Shown here one piece after another: positions 33,699 through 43,366 of a DNA stretch of 64,000 nucleotides (position 1 is its first letter; every line of letters begins with the position of its first letter). The stretch spans positions 3,286,001-3,350,000 of the forward strand of contig NZ_CP171729.1 of assembly GCF_043769475.1 (NCBI RefSeq), in the 5' to 3' direction. This DNA is from Allomesorhizobium sp043769475 (GTDB lineage: Bacteria; Pseudomonadota; Alphaproteobacteria; Rhizobiales; Rhizobiaceae). The notes beneath the pieces are model-generated. The model searched no databases. It saw only the letters and a list, made by a program, of their open reading frames with translations, and had not been told where the DNA came from. Both the position numbers and the translations under genes were made by a program.

Positions 33699-34240
33699 TG
33701 CCCTTCATACGCGATCAGCGTCCGAACCGGCACATCCAGCGCCTCGAGTTTCCTGCGCCCGCCAAGCTCCGGCAGATCGATGATGAAGCATGCCGCGACG
33801 ATATCGGCGCCCATTTGGCGCAGCAGCCTGACAGCGCCGTCTGCCGTGCCGCCGGTAGCGATCAGGTCGTCGACGAGGATTACCTTTTCGCCAGACACCA
33901 CGGCGTCCTTGTGCATCTCCATCTCGTCCAGCCCGTATTCGAGGCTGTAGGCGACGCGCACGGTTTCGTGCGGCAGCTTCCCCTTCTTGCGGATCGGGAT
34001 GAAGCCGGATGAAAGCTGATGGGCGATTGCACCGCCGAGGATAAAGCCGCGCGCCTCGATGCCGGCAACCTTGTCGATCTTGGTCCCGGCGTAGGGATGC
34101 ACCAGTTCATCGATGGCGCGGCGGAACGCACGCGCATTGCCGAGCAGGGTTGTGATGTCGCGAAACATGATGCCCGGCTTCGGGTAGTCTGGAATGGTGC
34201 GGATCGACGAGAGGAGCGTGTCTTCGAGAGAGGATTTCAT
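33695..34240 (-). CDS. apt: Adenine phosphoribosyltransferase
   Basis: 181 residues, typical length. It converts adenine and PRPP to AMP. Motifs: IPDYPKPGIMFRDITTLL at the N-terminus, GIEARGFILGGAIA, KKGKLPHETV, EYGLDEMEMHKDAV and the PRPP loop VILVDDLIATGGTADGAVRLL. The ATG at 34240 is followed by conserved sequence. It forms a pair with the small membrane protein gene. Confidence 0.96.
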   Translation of the reverse strand: MKSSLEDTLLSSIRTIPDYPKPGIMFRDITTLLGNARAFRRAIDELVHPYAGTKIDKVAGIEARGFILGGAIAHQLSSGFIPIRKKGKLPHETVRVAYSLEYGLDEMEMHKDAVVSGEKVILVDDLIATGGTADGAVRLLRQMGADIVAACFIIDLPELGGRRKLEALDVPVRTLIAYEGH

Positions 34241-34317
34241 GGGCCACCATCTTGGTTGGCCGATCCTTGAATGAGCAACAAGATCAGCGCAACCTGTCTC
34301 CGCTAAAAAATTGGATC

Positions 34318-34417
34318 AAGGGGTCTCATGCGGGTCCATAGCATTACTTATGGCCCCGTTGACAGCACGGGGCTTGAGGGGTCTTATGGGGGTCTATTAA
34401 GAATTCAATGACCCCTT
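34318..34417. promoter_or_regulatory. Repeated operator-like elements before the MazF-type pair
   Basis: AAGGGGTCTCATGCGGGTCC (34318 on) and GAGGGGTCTTATGGGGGTCT (34376 on) are direct repeats, 18 of 23 positions identical, 58 bases apart; an inverted arm AATGACCCCTTGG follows at about 34407. The last copy ends just before the antitoxin ATG. Iterated sites fit cooperative autorepression by an antitoxin or antitoxin-toxin complex. Confidence 0.55.
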
Positions 34418-34428
34418 GGGAGCAAAGA

Positions 34429-34782
34429 ATGGCAACCTCGATCAGGATCGAAGACCATACGATTTGGTTCAAGCATATCGACGAGCCGAAAATGCGCGAG
34501 CGCTTGGCCAGGCTGAAGGATGATGAGGAAATCAACCTTGACGTCGATGGCGTCGTCGGTCGCTGGAAGCGAATGCGAACAGGTAGAGATGGTCGTCCAA
34601 CGAATGCTATTCGACCGGAAGGCGCCATGAAGGCAGTCTGGAACGAGTGGTTCAAGACGCGAAAGGGCGAGATCATAGAGCTGCGTGAAGCCCGTTTGGC
34701 TGATGATTATCTAGCCGCCAATTCCGCCTTGTTTTCAGAATGGAGCAGCCCGGAGGACGAGGAAGCATTTCGTGATCTGTGA
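34429..34782 (+). CDS. Putative antitoxin of a MazF/PemK pair
   Basis: 117 residues from an ATG preceded by GGGAGC (the frame is open to an ATG at 34408). It overlaps the PemK/MazF-type toxin by 11 bases. The N-terminus reads IRIEDHTIWFKHIDEPKMR and the middle is basic and charged (GRWKRMRTGRDGRPTNAIRP). This is not the AbrB- or RHH-type sequence usual for MazE/PemI; I do not recognise the family. Position and overlap make an antitoxin role likely, possibly a new type. Confidence 0.7.
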   Translation: MATSIRIEDHTIWFKHIDEPKMRERLARLKDDEEINLDVDGVVGRWKRMRTGRDGRPTNAIRPEGAMKAVWNEWFKTRKGEIIELREARLADDYLAANSALFSEWSSPEDEEAFRDL

Positions 34783-35104
34783 GCGATACGAGACCGTAGT
34801 GGTTCCGTTTCCCTTCGCCGAAATACCAGTTCGGAAGCGCAGGCCCGCGGTGGTTATTTCCGGCCGCAGCTTTAATGAGGCAAACGGGCAAACGCTCGTC
34901 GCGATGATCACGACGGCCAAAGAATCGAAATGGCCGAGCGATGTGGAGTTACGCGATCTGGAAACTGCCGGTTTACATGTGAAATGCTTGGTTCGATTGA
35001 AATTCTCGACTTTGCCCAATGACTTGATTGCACGCAGATTGGGTGGTCTCGGAAGCCTCGACCGGCTTGCATGCGAGAGGCAAATCGCAAACATGCTGCT
35101 TTGA
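34772..35104 (+). CDS. Type II toxin, PemK/MazF family
   Basis: 110 residues of the small SH3-like barrel of MazF/PemK ribonucleases. Motifs: YETVVVPFPFAEIPVRKRRPAVVIS, the conserved Arg-Pro pair being part of the active site, then TLVAMITTAKESKWPSDVELRD and LKCLVRLKFSTLP-like KCLVRLKFSTL with the Ser/Thr site. These enzymes cut mRNA or tRNA at short sequence motifs. It overlaps the upstream gene and is followed by a perfect terminator. Confidence 0.88.
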   Translation: MICERYETVVVPFPFAEIPVRKRRPAVVISGRSFNEANGQTLVAMITTAKESKWPSDVELRDLETAGLHVKCLVRLKFSTLPNDLIARRLGGLGSLDRLACERQIANMLL

Positions 35105-35107
35105 AAG

Positions 35108-35131
35108 AAAGGGCGCTTAGAGGCGCCCTTT
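35108..35131. terminator. Bidirectional terminator between the mazF-like gene and petC
   Basis: AAAGGGCGC, loop TTAGAG and GCGCCCTTT form a perfect nine-base-pair stem with A and T ends in both directions, located between convergent genes. Confidence 0.9.
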
Positions 35132-35159
35132 AAACGTCGACAAATCGGGCTTCCAGCGC

Positions 35160-36020
<861 letters not shown>

Positions 36021-36047
36021 ACGGAAGTCCCTCTCAAGATTCTCAGC

Positions 36048-37352
36048 TTAGCCTTTGATTTCCGGCGACGCGGTCGCGTGAGCCAGCTGCCCGGCGCCGC
36101 CGGTCTTGTTCTTGTCGAGCACGGCCTCGGTGATCGAATTCGGCAGCTTCCGCGGCGTCTCGATGAAACCGAGAGCCGGCATGATGACCAGGAAGAAGGC
36201 GAAATAATACAGGGTGGCGATCTGCGACATCACGACGTAGGCGCCTTCGGCAGGACGCGAACCGAGCCAGCCCAGGAAGATTGCGTCTGCCACGAACAGC
36301 CAGAAGAACAGCCTGTACATAGGCCGATAGACAGCCGAACGCACCTTCGACGTATCGAGCCAGGGCACGAAGAACAGCACCGCGATGGCGCCGAACATGG
36401 CGAGCACGCCGCCCAGCTTGGAATCAATCGGGCCGACGCTGAAGGTGATGGCGCGCAGGATCGCGTAGAACGGCAGGTAGTACCATTCAGGCACGATATG
36501 GGCCGGCGTCTTCAACGGATCGGCTTCGATATAATTGTCGGGATGCCCAAGGAAGTTGGGAATGTAGAAAAGGAAGTAGGCCAGCACCAGCAGGAACACC
36601 AGCATGCCGAACGCGTCCTTCATGGTCGCATAAGGCGTGAACGGCAGCGTATCCGTCTTTGACTTTACTTCGATGCCGGTCGGATTGGTCTGCCCGGTAA
36701 CGTGCAGCGCCCAGACGTGTAGGATGACGACGCCGGCGATCATGAAAGGCAGCAGGTAATGCAGCGCGAAGAAGCGGTTGAGCGTTGGATTGTCGACCGC
36801 GAAGCCGCCGAGCAGCAATTGCTGGATCCAGTCGCCGACCAGCGGGATCGCTGTAAAGAAGCCGGTGATGACGGTCGCGCCCCAGAAGCTCATCTGGCCC
36901 CAGGGCAGCACATATCCCATGAAGCCCGTCGCCATCATCAACAGGTAGATGATGCAGCCGAGAATCCACAGAAGCTCGCGCGGCGCCTTGTAGGAGCCGT
37001 AGTACAGACCGCGGAAAATGTGGATGTAGACCGCGATGAAGAAGAACGACGCGCCGTTGGAATGCAGGTAGCGCAGAAGCCAGCCCGAATTCACGTCGCG
37101 CATGATCTTTTCGACCGACGCGAAGGCAAGGCTCGTCTCGGCCACGTAGTGCATTGCCAGCACGACACCAGTGACGATCTGCGACACCAGCATGATCGCG
37201 AGGATGCCGCCGAACGTATAGGCGTAGTTCAAATTGCGCGGCACCGGATAGGATACGAACAGATCGTACACCAGGCGCGGCAAAGGCATGCGTGCATCGA
37301 ACCAGCGGCCGAGGCCGGTTTTGGGCGTGTAAGTCGAGTGTCCACCGCTCAT
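36048..37352 (-). CDS. petB: Cytochrome b of the bc1 complex
   Basis: 434 residues with eight predicted membrane helices. Quinol-site motif PEWYYLPFYAILRA and haem-ligating His pairs are visible in the helices around AMHYVAE and LHSNGASFFFIAVYIHIFRGLYYG, and GFMGYVLPWGQMSFWGATVITGFF is typical. It oxidises ubiquinol at the periplasmic side and reduces quinone at the cytoplasmic side. It starts 18 bases after petA on the same strand. Confidence 0.97.
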   Translation of the reverse strand: MSGGHSTYTPKTGLGRWFDARMPLPRLVYDLFVSYPVPRNLNYAYTFGGILAIMLVSQIVTGVVLAMHYVAETSLAFASVEKIMRDVNSGWLLRYLHSNGASFFFIAVYIHIFRGLYYGSYKAPRELLWILGCIIYLLMMATGFMGYVLPWGQMSFWGATVITGFFTAIPLVGDWIQQLLLGGFAVDNPTLNRFFALHYLLPFMIAGVVILHVWALHVTGQTNPTGIEVKSKTDTLPFTPYATMKDAFGMLVFLLVLAYFLFYIPNFLGHPDNYIEADPLKTPAHIVPEWYYLPFYAILRAITFSVGPIDSKLGGVLAMFGAIAVLFFVPWLDTSKVRSAVYRPMYRLFFWLFVADAIFLGWLGSRPAEGAYVVMSQIATLYYFAFFLVIMPALGFIETPRKLPNSITEAVLDKNKTGGAGQLAHATASPEIKG

Positions 37353-37370
37353 GATAATCCCCCGGAAACC

Positions 37371-37934
37371 TCAGCCGACCCGGATCGTGGTGTCGGAAAC
37401 GAACTGGTATGTCGGAATAGCCAGGTTTTCCGGCGCCGGACCTTTGCGGACGCGTCCGGCAGTATCGTAATGCGATCCATGGCAAGGGCAGAACCAGCCG
37501 CCGAAATCGCCGGCCTGTCCGAGCGGCACGCAGCCGAGATGGGTGCAGACGCCAACCATAACGATCCAGTTTTCCTTGCCCTCGCCGGCAGAACGGTCTG
37601 CGTCGGTTGCCGGAGCATCAGGATTGATGTTGGCGTTGCGGGCAACGGGATCCTTCAACTCTTCGAGCTTGACCGCCTTGGCGGCTTCGATCTCTTCCGG
37701 CGTGCGGTTGCGGATGAAGACCGGCCGTCCACGCCATTTGGCTGTCAGCGACATGCCCGGTTGCAGTGACGAGACGTCGACCTCGATCGTGGCCAGAGCC
37801 AGCGTCGACGCATCCGGGCGCATCTGGTCGATGAACGGCCATGCGACGGCGCCCGCGCCGACAACGCCGGCCATGCCGGTGGCGATGTAAAGGAAATCCC
37901 GGCGGCTCGGGTCGATCGTATCGTTTGCGCTCAC
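37371..37934 (-). CDS. petA: Rieske iron-sulfur subunit of the bc1 complex
   Basis: 187 residues from a GTG start with AAGGA ten bases upstream; the frame upstream is not conserved. A Tat-type start SRRDFL (residues 10-15) precedes one membrane helix, and the [2Fe-2S] site is CTHLGC (130-135) and CPCHGSH (149-155). It is exported folded by Tat and carries electrons from ubiquinol to cytochrome c1. First gene of the operon petABC; the 360 bases upstream contain the promoter region, AT-rich near 38190-38230. Confidence 0.97.
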   Translation of the reverse strand: MSANDTIDPSRRDFLYIATGMAGVVGAGAVAWPFIDQMRPDASTLALATIEVDVSSLQPGMSLTAKWRGRPVFIRNRTPEEIEAAKAVKLEELKDPVARNANINPDAPATDADRSAGEGKENWIVMVGVCTHLGCVPLGQAGDFGGWFCPCHGSHYDTAGRVRKGPAPENLAIPTYQFVSDTTIRVG

Positions 37935-38296
37935 GGGACTATGATCCTTTCGCCTTGCCTTCGCCGGATGTAGAGCCAGATCCCGCTCTGTCGGCCTGCC
38001 CTCCGCGCATTGCGGACGGGCCGGCGACCCCTCCGGCATTCGGCATCGGTTTATGCGTGAAGCCTGCGCTTGTCCAGACGGCGCAAGGGGGTGATGGCAG
38101 ATTGTCGCAAGGACTTCCAGGACCGCGGAACGGGATGCCCAGCCTAGGCGCCTCAAGGGGATTCAACGCGCCGTTGCATATTTGATATTGCAAAAGCCAA
38201 AGAACACGATCAATATTATGCGGGGTTTATTTAAATCGACGGGGATTGAAAATAGAAATCCGGCTCAGCGTTTGCTGGCTGCGCGGATAATTTGCT

Positions 38297-39398
38297 ATGC
38301 GACAAATCGCTTCGCTTGCTGCGTTGTTTGCCGCTATTGTTCGATCGGTTCTTTTCGATAGCTTACGAGCTCTGATCGATCTAATTCGCCGCCTCTGGGA
38401 TGTATTCCAAAGGTGCCTCGTCAGGCTCGGATTGAGCCACAGCAGGAAGAACCGCGATCCGGGAAACTGCTCGACGATCAAGCGGCCGGAATTCAAGCGC
38501 CCCGACCCGTTGATCTATTCGCAAGCTTACCTCATGAGTCTCGGTCTGGCGGTGACCTGGAACAATCCGGATATCACCCTTGAAACCGTCGCCGGACCGC
38601 TCGATCCGAACGCGCCGCCCAACCCCGCGCTCACCGTCGCCTCCTCGCAGCTCGCTCCCGATACCGAATACGATGTCGTCGCCCGTATCTGGAACGGGTC
38701 GGAATCGGCCCCCGTCGTTGGTCTTCCGGTGAAGTTCACGGTTCATGGCTTCGGCATCGGGGTGAGCCAACAGGGAATCGGCGCCGCCACGACCAATCTC
38801 GGCGTGAAGGGCGGCCCAAACTGTCCGGCTTTCGCGAGGACTCGCTGGCGCACACCCAATGTAGCAGGCCATTTCTGCATTCAGGTCCTGCTCGACTGGT
38901 TCGACGATTTCAACCCCGCGAACAATCTCGGCCAGGAAAACACCAATGTCGGAACGGCGCAGTCACCGGCCCACTTCACATTCCTGCTAGGAAATCCGCG
39001 GCGCGAGCGTCAGACCTTTCGGTTCGAGGTGGATTCCTACGCGATACCCGAGCCCGAATCCTGCCGCGTCGTCGATCGGGGCAAGGAGCGGCAGGAGCGC
39101 GACCAGGAACGACGCCGACTTGAGTTGCACCGCGCTCCAGTCGTTGCCGGAAGGCCGGAGACCTTCCCGGCATTGCCCGTCCCGTCGCGGCATCTGCGAA
39201 AAGAACCATCCCCTGCCGCCCGGCTGGAGCGTCGCCTTCGAGCCGCAGGCGCCGACGCTAGCACCAGGCGACGAGATCGAAGTCCGCGTTGCGGTCACGC
39301 CTCCCGAGGCATTCGCGGGCCGGCAGCCTGTCAATGTCGATGCGTTCGACGCCATCGGGCTGGCCGGCGGCGTCACATTCTATGTCGAGAAAGTGTGA
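38297..39398 (+). pseudogene. Uncharacterised membrane-anchored protein with a probable one-base frameshift
   Basis: The first part (residues 1-250: an N-terminal hydrophobic/amphipathic start, DPLIYSQAYLMSLGLAVTWNN, PDTEYDVVARIWNGSE, FNPANNLGQENTNV) reads as beta-rich extracellular protein. From about 39065 to 39200 that frame turns into Arg-rich shadow-like sequence, while the next frame gives good protein to a stop at 39398 (LPPGWSVAFEPQAPTLAPGD and VDAFDAIGLAGGVTFYVEKV). Removing one A from the AAAA near 39199-39202 joins the two. The restored protein has about 366 residues with two beta-sandwich-like domains. It is followed eight bases later by another unknown membrane gene, so the three genes form a cassette. 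Function unknown. Confidence 0.55.
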
Positions 39399-39406
39399 GT
39401 CGCGGC

Positions 39407-40447
39407 ATGCCCTATGTCCAGCACACTCAATGCGTAAAGCCGGACGATCATGTCGGGCTCGCGCCGGGCTTGATTGTCACTGCCATCGCCGCGGTCGCGC
39501 TGCTCCTGCTCGGTGTCGGCTGGGGCGTGATCGGGGTTGCGGCCACGACTGCCGTCATCGTCTATTGCCGCTGGTGGCTATATGACCGGCTGGTCTGCCT
39601 GGGCGGCGACCGCTGCGCGGTCGGTCTTTTGGTGGAAACGCATCCACCGTCTGAGAAGAGCGGTTTCGACGCCTTCGACACCGACTACTCGATCGATCTG
39701 CTGCTCGCTCCCGACACGCCGCAGGACTGCGTGATTGCCGACAAGAAGAACCAGGCCGATCCATGCCTGGTCAGATACTTCGGCGGGTTCCAGAAGGACC
39801 TGATCATGCGCCAGCTCGATGCAAACAAATTCAAGGACTACACTGGCGAGTTTTCCGACGCGCCGTTTTTGGCAAACGTCAACGCCACGCCCAAGCTGGT
39901 CACCGTGCCGGTATTGCACGCGGAGTTCGAGGGCGGCGGGGTCAAGGTTCTGCATGACGCTGCCGTAGCCGCCCTGGCGGTCAGCGTGGTGGGAGCCGTC
40001 TTCTGCGCAATCCCGATCATCGGATGGATCGCCTGCGTGATCGCGGCGGTGATCGCCGCCGCCATACTAGGCATCGCGGCCATCATCGCTCTCAACGACA
40101 CCGGCTCGCCAACCGACGTAAATTCCGAACTCGACGAGCTGCACAGCCTTCGGGATGTCTTGGTGGTGAAGGGAACCTGGGTTTACGATACCGCTCACGA
40201 AGGCTGGAACGAAATCCACCCAATCAAGCACTGTCAACGGATCGAAAACAGCGGTGGCGGCCTGACCGGCTGGCCAGCGGACATCGAGGTGCGCGCCAGG
40301 GAGTGGTGCGCCGCCGTTTCGGAGGCCCAGTCCGAATTGACTGTCGAGTCCCAGTCACGCCCCGAAAACCAGTGGGAAATCCATCCGGAAATCGACGGTT
40401 GCCGGCCGGCCGGCGGGAAACCCGAGCCCGGCCCGATTGTGCATTGA
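39407..40447 (+). CDS. Uncharacterised membrane protein of the 38.3-40.7 kb cassette
   Basis: 346 residues. Two hydrophobic helices near the N-terminus (about 20-55, LIVTAIAAVALLLLGVGWGVIGVAA) are followed by a soluble part with TDYSIDLLLAPDTPQDCV and DPCLVRYFGGFQKDLIMRQL; a second hydrophobic pair follows at about residues 190-230 (VVGAVFCAIPIIGWIACVIAAVIAAAILGIAAI), then a C-terminal soluble domain with WVYDTAHEGWNEIHPIKHCQ and several cysteines. I do not recognise the family. The HEGWNEIHPIKHC stretch suggests a metal or catalytic site. It sits between the frameshifted gene and a 64-residue membrane protein, all on one strand. Confidence 0.7.
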   Translation: MPYVQHTQCVKPDDHVGLAPGLIVTAIAAVALLLLGVGWGVIGVAATTAVIVYCRWWLYDRLVCLGGDRCAVGLLVETHPPSEKSGFDAFDTDYSIDLLLAPDTPQDCVIADKKNQADPCLVRYFGGFQKDLIMRQLDANKFKDYTGEFSDAPFLANVNATPKLVTVPVLHAEFEGGGVKVLHDAAVAALAVSVVGAVFCAIPIIGWIACVIAAVIAAAILGIAAIIALNDTGSPTDVNSELDELHSLRDVLVVKGTWVYDTAHEGWNEIHPIKHCQRIENSGGGLTGWPADIEVRAREWCAAVSEAQSELTVESQSRPENQWEIHPEIDGCRPAGGKPEPGPIVH

Positions 40448-40464
40448 TAGCAAAGGAGAGCCGA

Positions 40465-40659
40465 ATGTTCACCCTGATCCAGACGATTGGCATCAACGCC
40501 GCCGCGAAACGGGAACTCGCCCCGCTCGCAATCGCGTTCGTGATCGCGGAATTGTTCTACAAGTTTGGAAGTTTCGCGTTGGAATGCGTTGCGTTCCTCG
40601 CCACCTGGTACGTTTTCAGCCTCGCATTCGATTACCTCACGCGGCGGGCGCGAGGATAG
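40465..40659 (+). CDS. Small membrane protein of the same cassette
   Basis: 64 residues from an ATG preceded by AAAGGAGAG, a strong ribosome site 17 bases after the previous stop. Two hydrophobic segments (about 20-35 and 38-55) around LAPLAIAFVIAELFYKFGSF and a basic end (TRRARG). Too small for function prediction, but its position and ribosome site make it a real third member of the cassette. Confidence 0.7.
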   Translation: MFTLIQTIGINAAAKRELAPLAIAFVIAELFYKFGSFALECVAFLATWYVFSLAFDYLTRRARG

Positions 40660-40712
40660 GCGTTCCCCTGGAGCCTCGACAGGATCGAACCCGTCGGCAT
40701 ATCTTCCGCCGC

Positions 40713-41054
40713 ATGGCGCATGTGATCGACAGGGAAGCCTGGGCCGAAGGCGGCCGCTGGCATGGTGAAATGCAGGGCATGCCCTACGGCGCCGGTATTT
40801 CGATCGTTTTCAACGATTTCGACAGGATCGGCGGCGGGCCGAGGCTCCACAAGCACCCTTACCCGGAAACCTTCATCATCCGGTCCGGACGGGCGCTCTT
40901 TACGGTGGGCGCCAGCGAGATCGAGGCGGGCGCCGGCCAGATCCTGGTCGTTCCGGCGGATACGCCGTACAAGTTTCGCAATCTTGGCCCGGAAGCGCTC
41001 GTCACGATCGACGTGCACGCCTCGGAAAAGTTCGTCACCGAATGGCTGGAATGA
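40713..41054 (+). CDS. Cupin-domain protein
   Basis: 113 residues forming one small beta-barrel. The cupin motifs are LHKHPYPETFIIRSGRALFTVG (metal-binding His, His, Glu) and GAGQILVVPADTPYKFRNLG (Pro-rich second motif with little evidence of the final His: here the position is Tyr/Lys), ending HASEKFVTEWLE. Cupins of this size include dioxygenases, isomerases and sugar-binding proteins. The ATG at 40713 was chosen because the upstream frame belongs to the small membrane protein region. Confidence 0.85.
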   Translation: MAHVIDREAWAEGGRWHGEMQGMPYGAGISIVFNDFDRIGGGPRLHKHPYPETFIIRSGRALFTVGASEIEAGAGQILVVPADTPYKFRNLGPEALVTIDVHASEKFVTEWLE

Positions 41055-41067
41055 CGTCTCGCGCGGG

Positions 41068-41382
41068 CTATTTCGCACCCAGCCTGACCAGCACTTCCCG
41101 CGGTATCGCATAGTCGCGGATGATATCGTCGTGCCGGCGGAAGCCGCAGAGTTCGCGCTGGACGAAATAGGCGTAGACGGCGTCGGCCGCGCTCCGGACC
41201 AGAGCCATCCGCGCCTCGCCGTCGCCCCGGTGCGAGGCAAGCTTCTCCAGGCACGCCTCGACCTTCCGGCCGGCATTGCCGAGCGAAGCCACCTTTTCGG
41301 CCAAGATCTCCTGGTCGACCGCGCTCAGGCCTGTCTCGCCCATCGCGGAAACGCCGAACATTTCCGGCAACCGAACCGACAT
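41068..41382 (-). CDS. DUF6665-family protein
   Basis: 104 residues, helical, ending in VYAYFVQRELCGFRRHDDIIRDYAIPREVLVRLG, a C-terminal pattern I associate with DUF6665 proteins found in Hyphomicrobiales. The ATG at 41382 lies four bases from the end of the ABC transporter gene on the same strand, so it is the last gene of that unit. Cytoplasmic, function unknown. Confidence 0.7.
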   Translation of the reverse strand: MSVRLPEMFGVSAMGETGLSAVDQEILAEKVASLGNAGRKVEACLEKLASHRGDGEARMALVRSAADAVYAYFVQRELCGFRRHDDIIRDYAIPREVLVRLGAK

Positions 41383-41386
41383 CGGG

Positions 41387-43255
41387 CTATTCCGCCGCCA
41401 GCCGGTTGCCGAGGAAGCCGCCCGACTGCCGCTTCCAGAGCTGCGCGTAGAGCCCGCCACGCGCGATCAGCTCATCATGCGTCCCCTCTTCGACGATCCG
41501 GCCCTTGTCGAGCACGATCAGCCGGTCGAGCGCCGCAATCGTCGACAGGCGGTGGGCGATGGCGATGACGGTCTTGCCCTCCATCAGCCGGTAGAGATTG
41601 TCCTGGATCGCCGCCTCGACTTCCGAATCGAGCGCCGAGGTCGCCTCGTCGAGGATCAGGATCGGCGCGTCTTTCAGCATCATGCGCGCGATCGCGACGC
41701 GCTGGCGCTGGCCGCCCGAAAGCTTGACGCCGCGTTCGCCGACATGTGCGTCATACCCCCTGCGGCCCTTCGGGTCGGAAACGCCCCGGATGAAGTCGTG
41801 CGCCTCCGAGCGCCGCGCCGCGTCCTCGACCTCGGCCTGGCTCGCTCCCGCCCGGCCGTAGCCGATGTTGTCTCGAATGGAACGGTGCATCAGCATTGCG
41901 TCCTGGCTGACCACGCCGAACTGCTCGCGCAGCGACCCTTGGGTCACCGAGCGCACGTCATGACCATCGATCAGGATGCGGCCCGCCTCGACGTCGAACA
42001 GGCGCAGCGCGAGATTGACGATAGTGGTCTTGCCGGCGCCCGACGGGCCGATCAGCGCCACGCGCTCGCCCGGCCGGACATGCAGGTTCAGATTGTCGAT
42101 GATGCCGCCGCCCTTGCCGTAGTGGAACGACACGTTCTCGAAACGTATGTCGCCCTTGGCGCGCGGCAGCACCTTGGCGTCTGGAGCATCCCGGATTGCC
42201 GGCCTCACAGATATGGTGCGCGTTGCGTCCTGCACGGTGGCATAATTCCGAATCAGGCCGTTGATGTTGAACATCATCCAGCCCGACATCTGGTTCAGCC
42301 GGAAGACGAGACCGAGCGCCGCGGCGATGGCGCCCGTGGATATTCCGCCTTGGGTGAACTTGTAGATGCAGATCGCCGCGATGGCGCTCATCATCGCGCC
42401 GTTGATCACTGCGACCGAGGACCGCACCGTGGTGACCGCGCGCGTGAGCCGCATCACCGCGCGCAGGAACCGCTCCAGCCCGTCACGCACATAGGCATGC
42501 TCGCGCCTTCCGCTGTCGAACAGCTTGACCGCCATGATGTTGGTGAAGGCGTCAACCAGACGGCCGTTGAAGATGGAGCGCTCGTCGGCCGTGGCGCGGC
42601 CGGCGCTGCGCATTTCAGGCAGTAGGAAATAGACGATGGAGGCGTATCCGGCGAACCACAGCGCGACCACCAGGCCCATCATCGGGTCGACCGAAACCAA
42701 TATGGTGATGGCCAGGACAATGAAGGTCAGGAACGACCACATGGTCTGCAATATGTTGACGATGAAGTCGCCGACCGCCTCGCCGCCCTGCATGATCTTG
42801 GTGGCGATGCGCCCCGCGAAATCGTTCTGGTAGAAATCGTAAGGCTGTTCGATGACGCGCCGGAAAGCCTGCCAGCGTACCATGGAATAGAAGCCGGGCA
42901 CCACGATCTGCTGCTCGACGATGGCCGAAGCGATCATCACAATGGTTCGCACCACCAGAAGCAGCGCCAGCAATGCCGCAAGCTCCGGCCAGTGGTCGGC
43001 AAACAGCGTCTGCGGATTCGAGTTGTCGAGCAGGTCGATAAGCCAGCCGACCGACCAGTAGAGTGCTGCATCGACGGCGCCAGCCGCGCCGCCGACGACC
43101 AGGAGCAGCACGAACGGGCCGGTCGCCTGACGGGCAAAATAGAGGATGAACCGCCATGCTGTGGCCGGCAGGACTTCCCGGTCGGTGTCCTGGAATGGAT
43201 CCACCGCGCCTTCGAAGCGCTGCCACAGCCTGTCGCGAAATCCTTCGTCAGCCAT
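41387..43255 (-). CDS. ABC exporter, fused permease and ATPase (downstream copy)
   Basis: 622 residues: six membrane helices (about 30-330) and an ATPase domain with Walker A GPSGAGKT, Q-loop around GVVSQDAMLM, signature LSGGQRQR and Walker B ILILDEATSALD. This is the type IV exporter architecture of MsbA/lipid and drug transporters. It is a close paralogue of the gene at 43367-45238, particularly in the ATPase part (HVGERGVKLSGGQRQRVAIA identical). Two half-transporters in tandem often form a heterodimer; here both ATP sites look intact. Substrate unknown. Confidence 0.9.
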   Translation of the reverse strand: MADEGFRDRLWQRFEGAVDPFQDTDREVLPATAWRFILYFARQATGPFVLLLVVGGAAGAVDAALYWSVGWLIDLLDNSNPQTLFADHWPELAALLALLLVVRTIVMIASAIVEQQIVVPGFYSMVRWQAFRRVIEQPYDFYQNDFAGRIATKIMQGGEAVGDFIVNILQTMWSFLTFIVLAITILVSVDPMMGLVVALWFAGYASIVYFLLPEMRSAGRATADERSIFNGRLVDAFTNIMAVKLFDSGRREHAYVRDGLERFLRAVMRLTRAVTTVRSSVAVINGAMMSAIAAICIYKFTQGGISTGAIAAALGLVFRLNQMSGWMMFNINGLIRNYATVQDATRTISVRPAIRDAPDAKVLPRAKGDIRFENVSFHYGKGGGIIDNLNLHVRPGERVALIGPSGAGKTTIVNLALRLFDVEAGRILIDGHDVRSVTQGSLREQFGVVSQDAMLMHRSIRDNIGYGRAGASQAEVEDAARRSEAHDFIRGVSDPKGRRGYDAHVGERGVKLSGGQRQRVAIARMMLKDAPILILDEATSALDSEVEAAIQDNLYRLMEGKTVIAIAHRLSTIAALDRLIVLDKGRIVEEGTHDELIARGGLYAQLWKRQSGGFLGNRLAAE

Positions 43256-43366
43256 TCCGTCTCGCTATCCAGAGCAAAGCATGCTTGCCGAGCCGCAACC
43301 CGGCAAGCGCCGAACCAATATAGGAAGGCCGCTCGAAAATTCCTCCGGCAAACGGCGTTACGCGCT

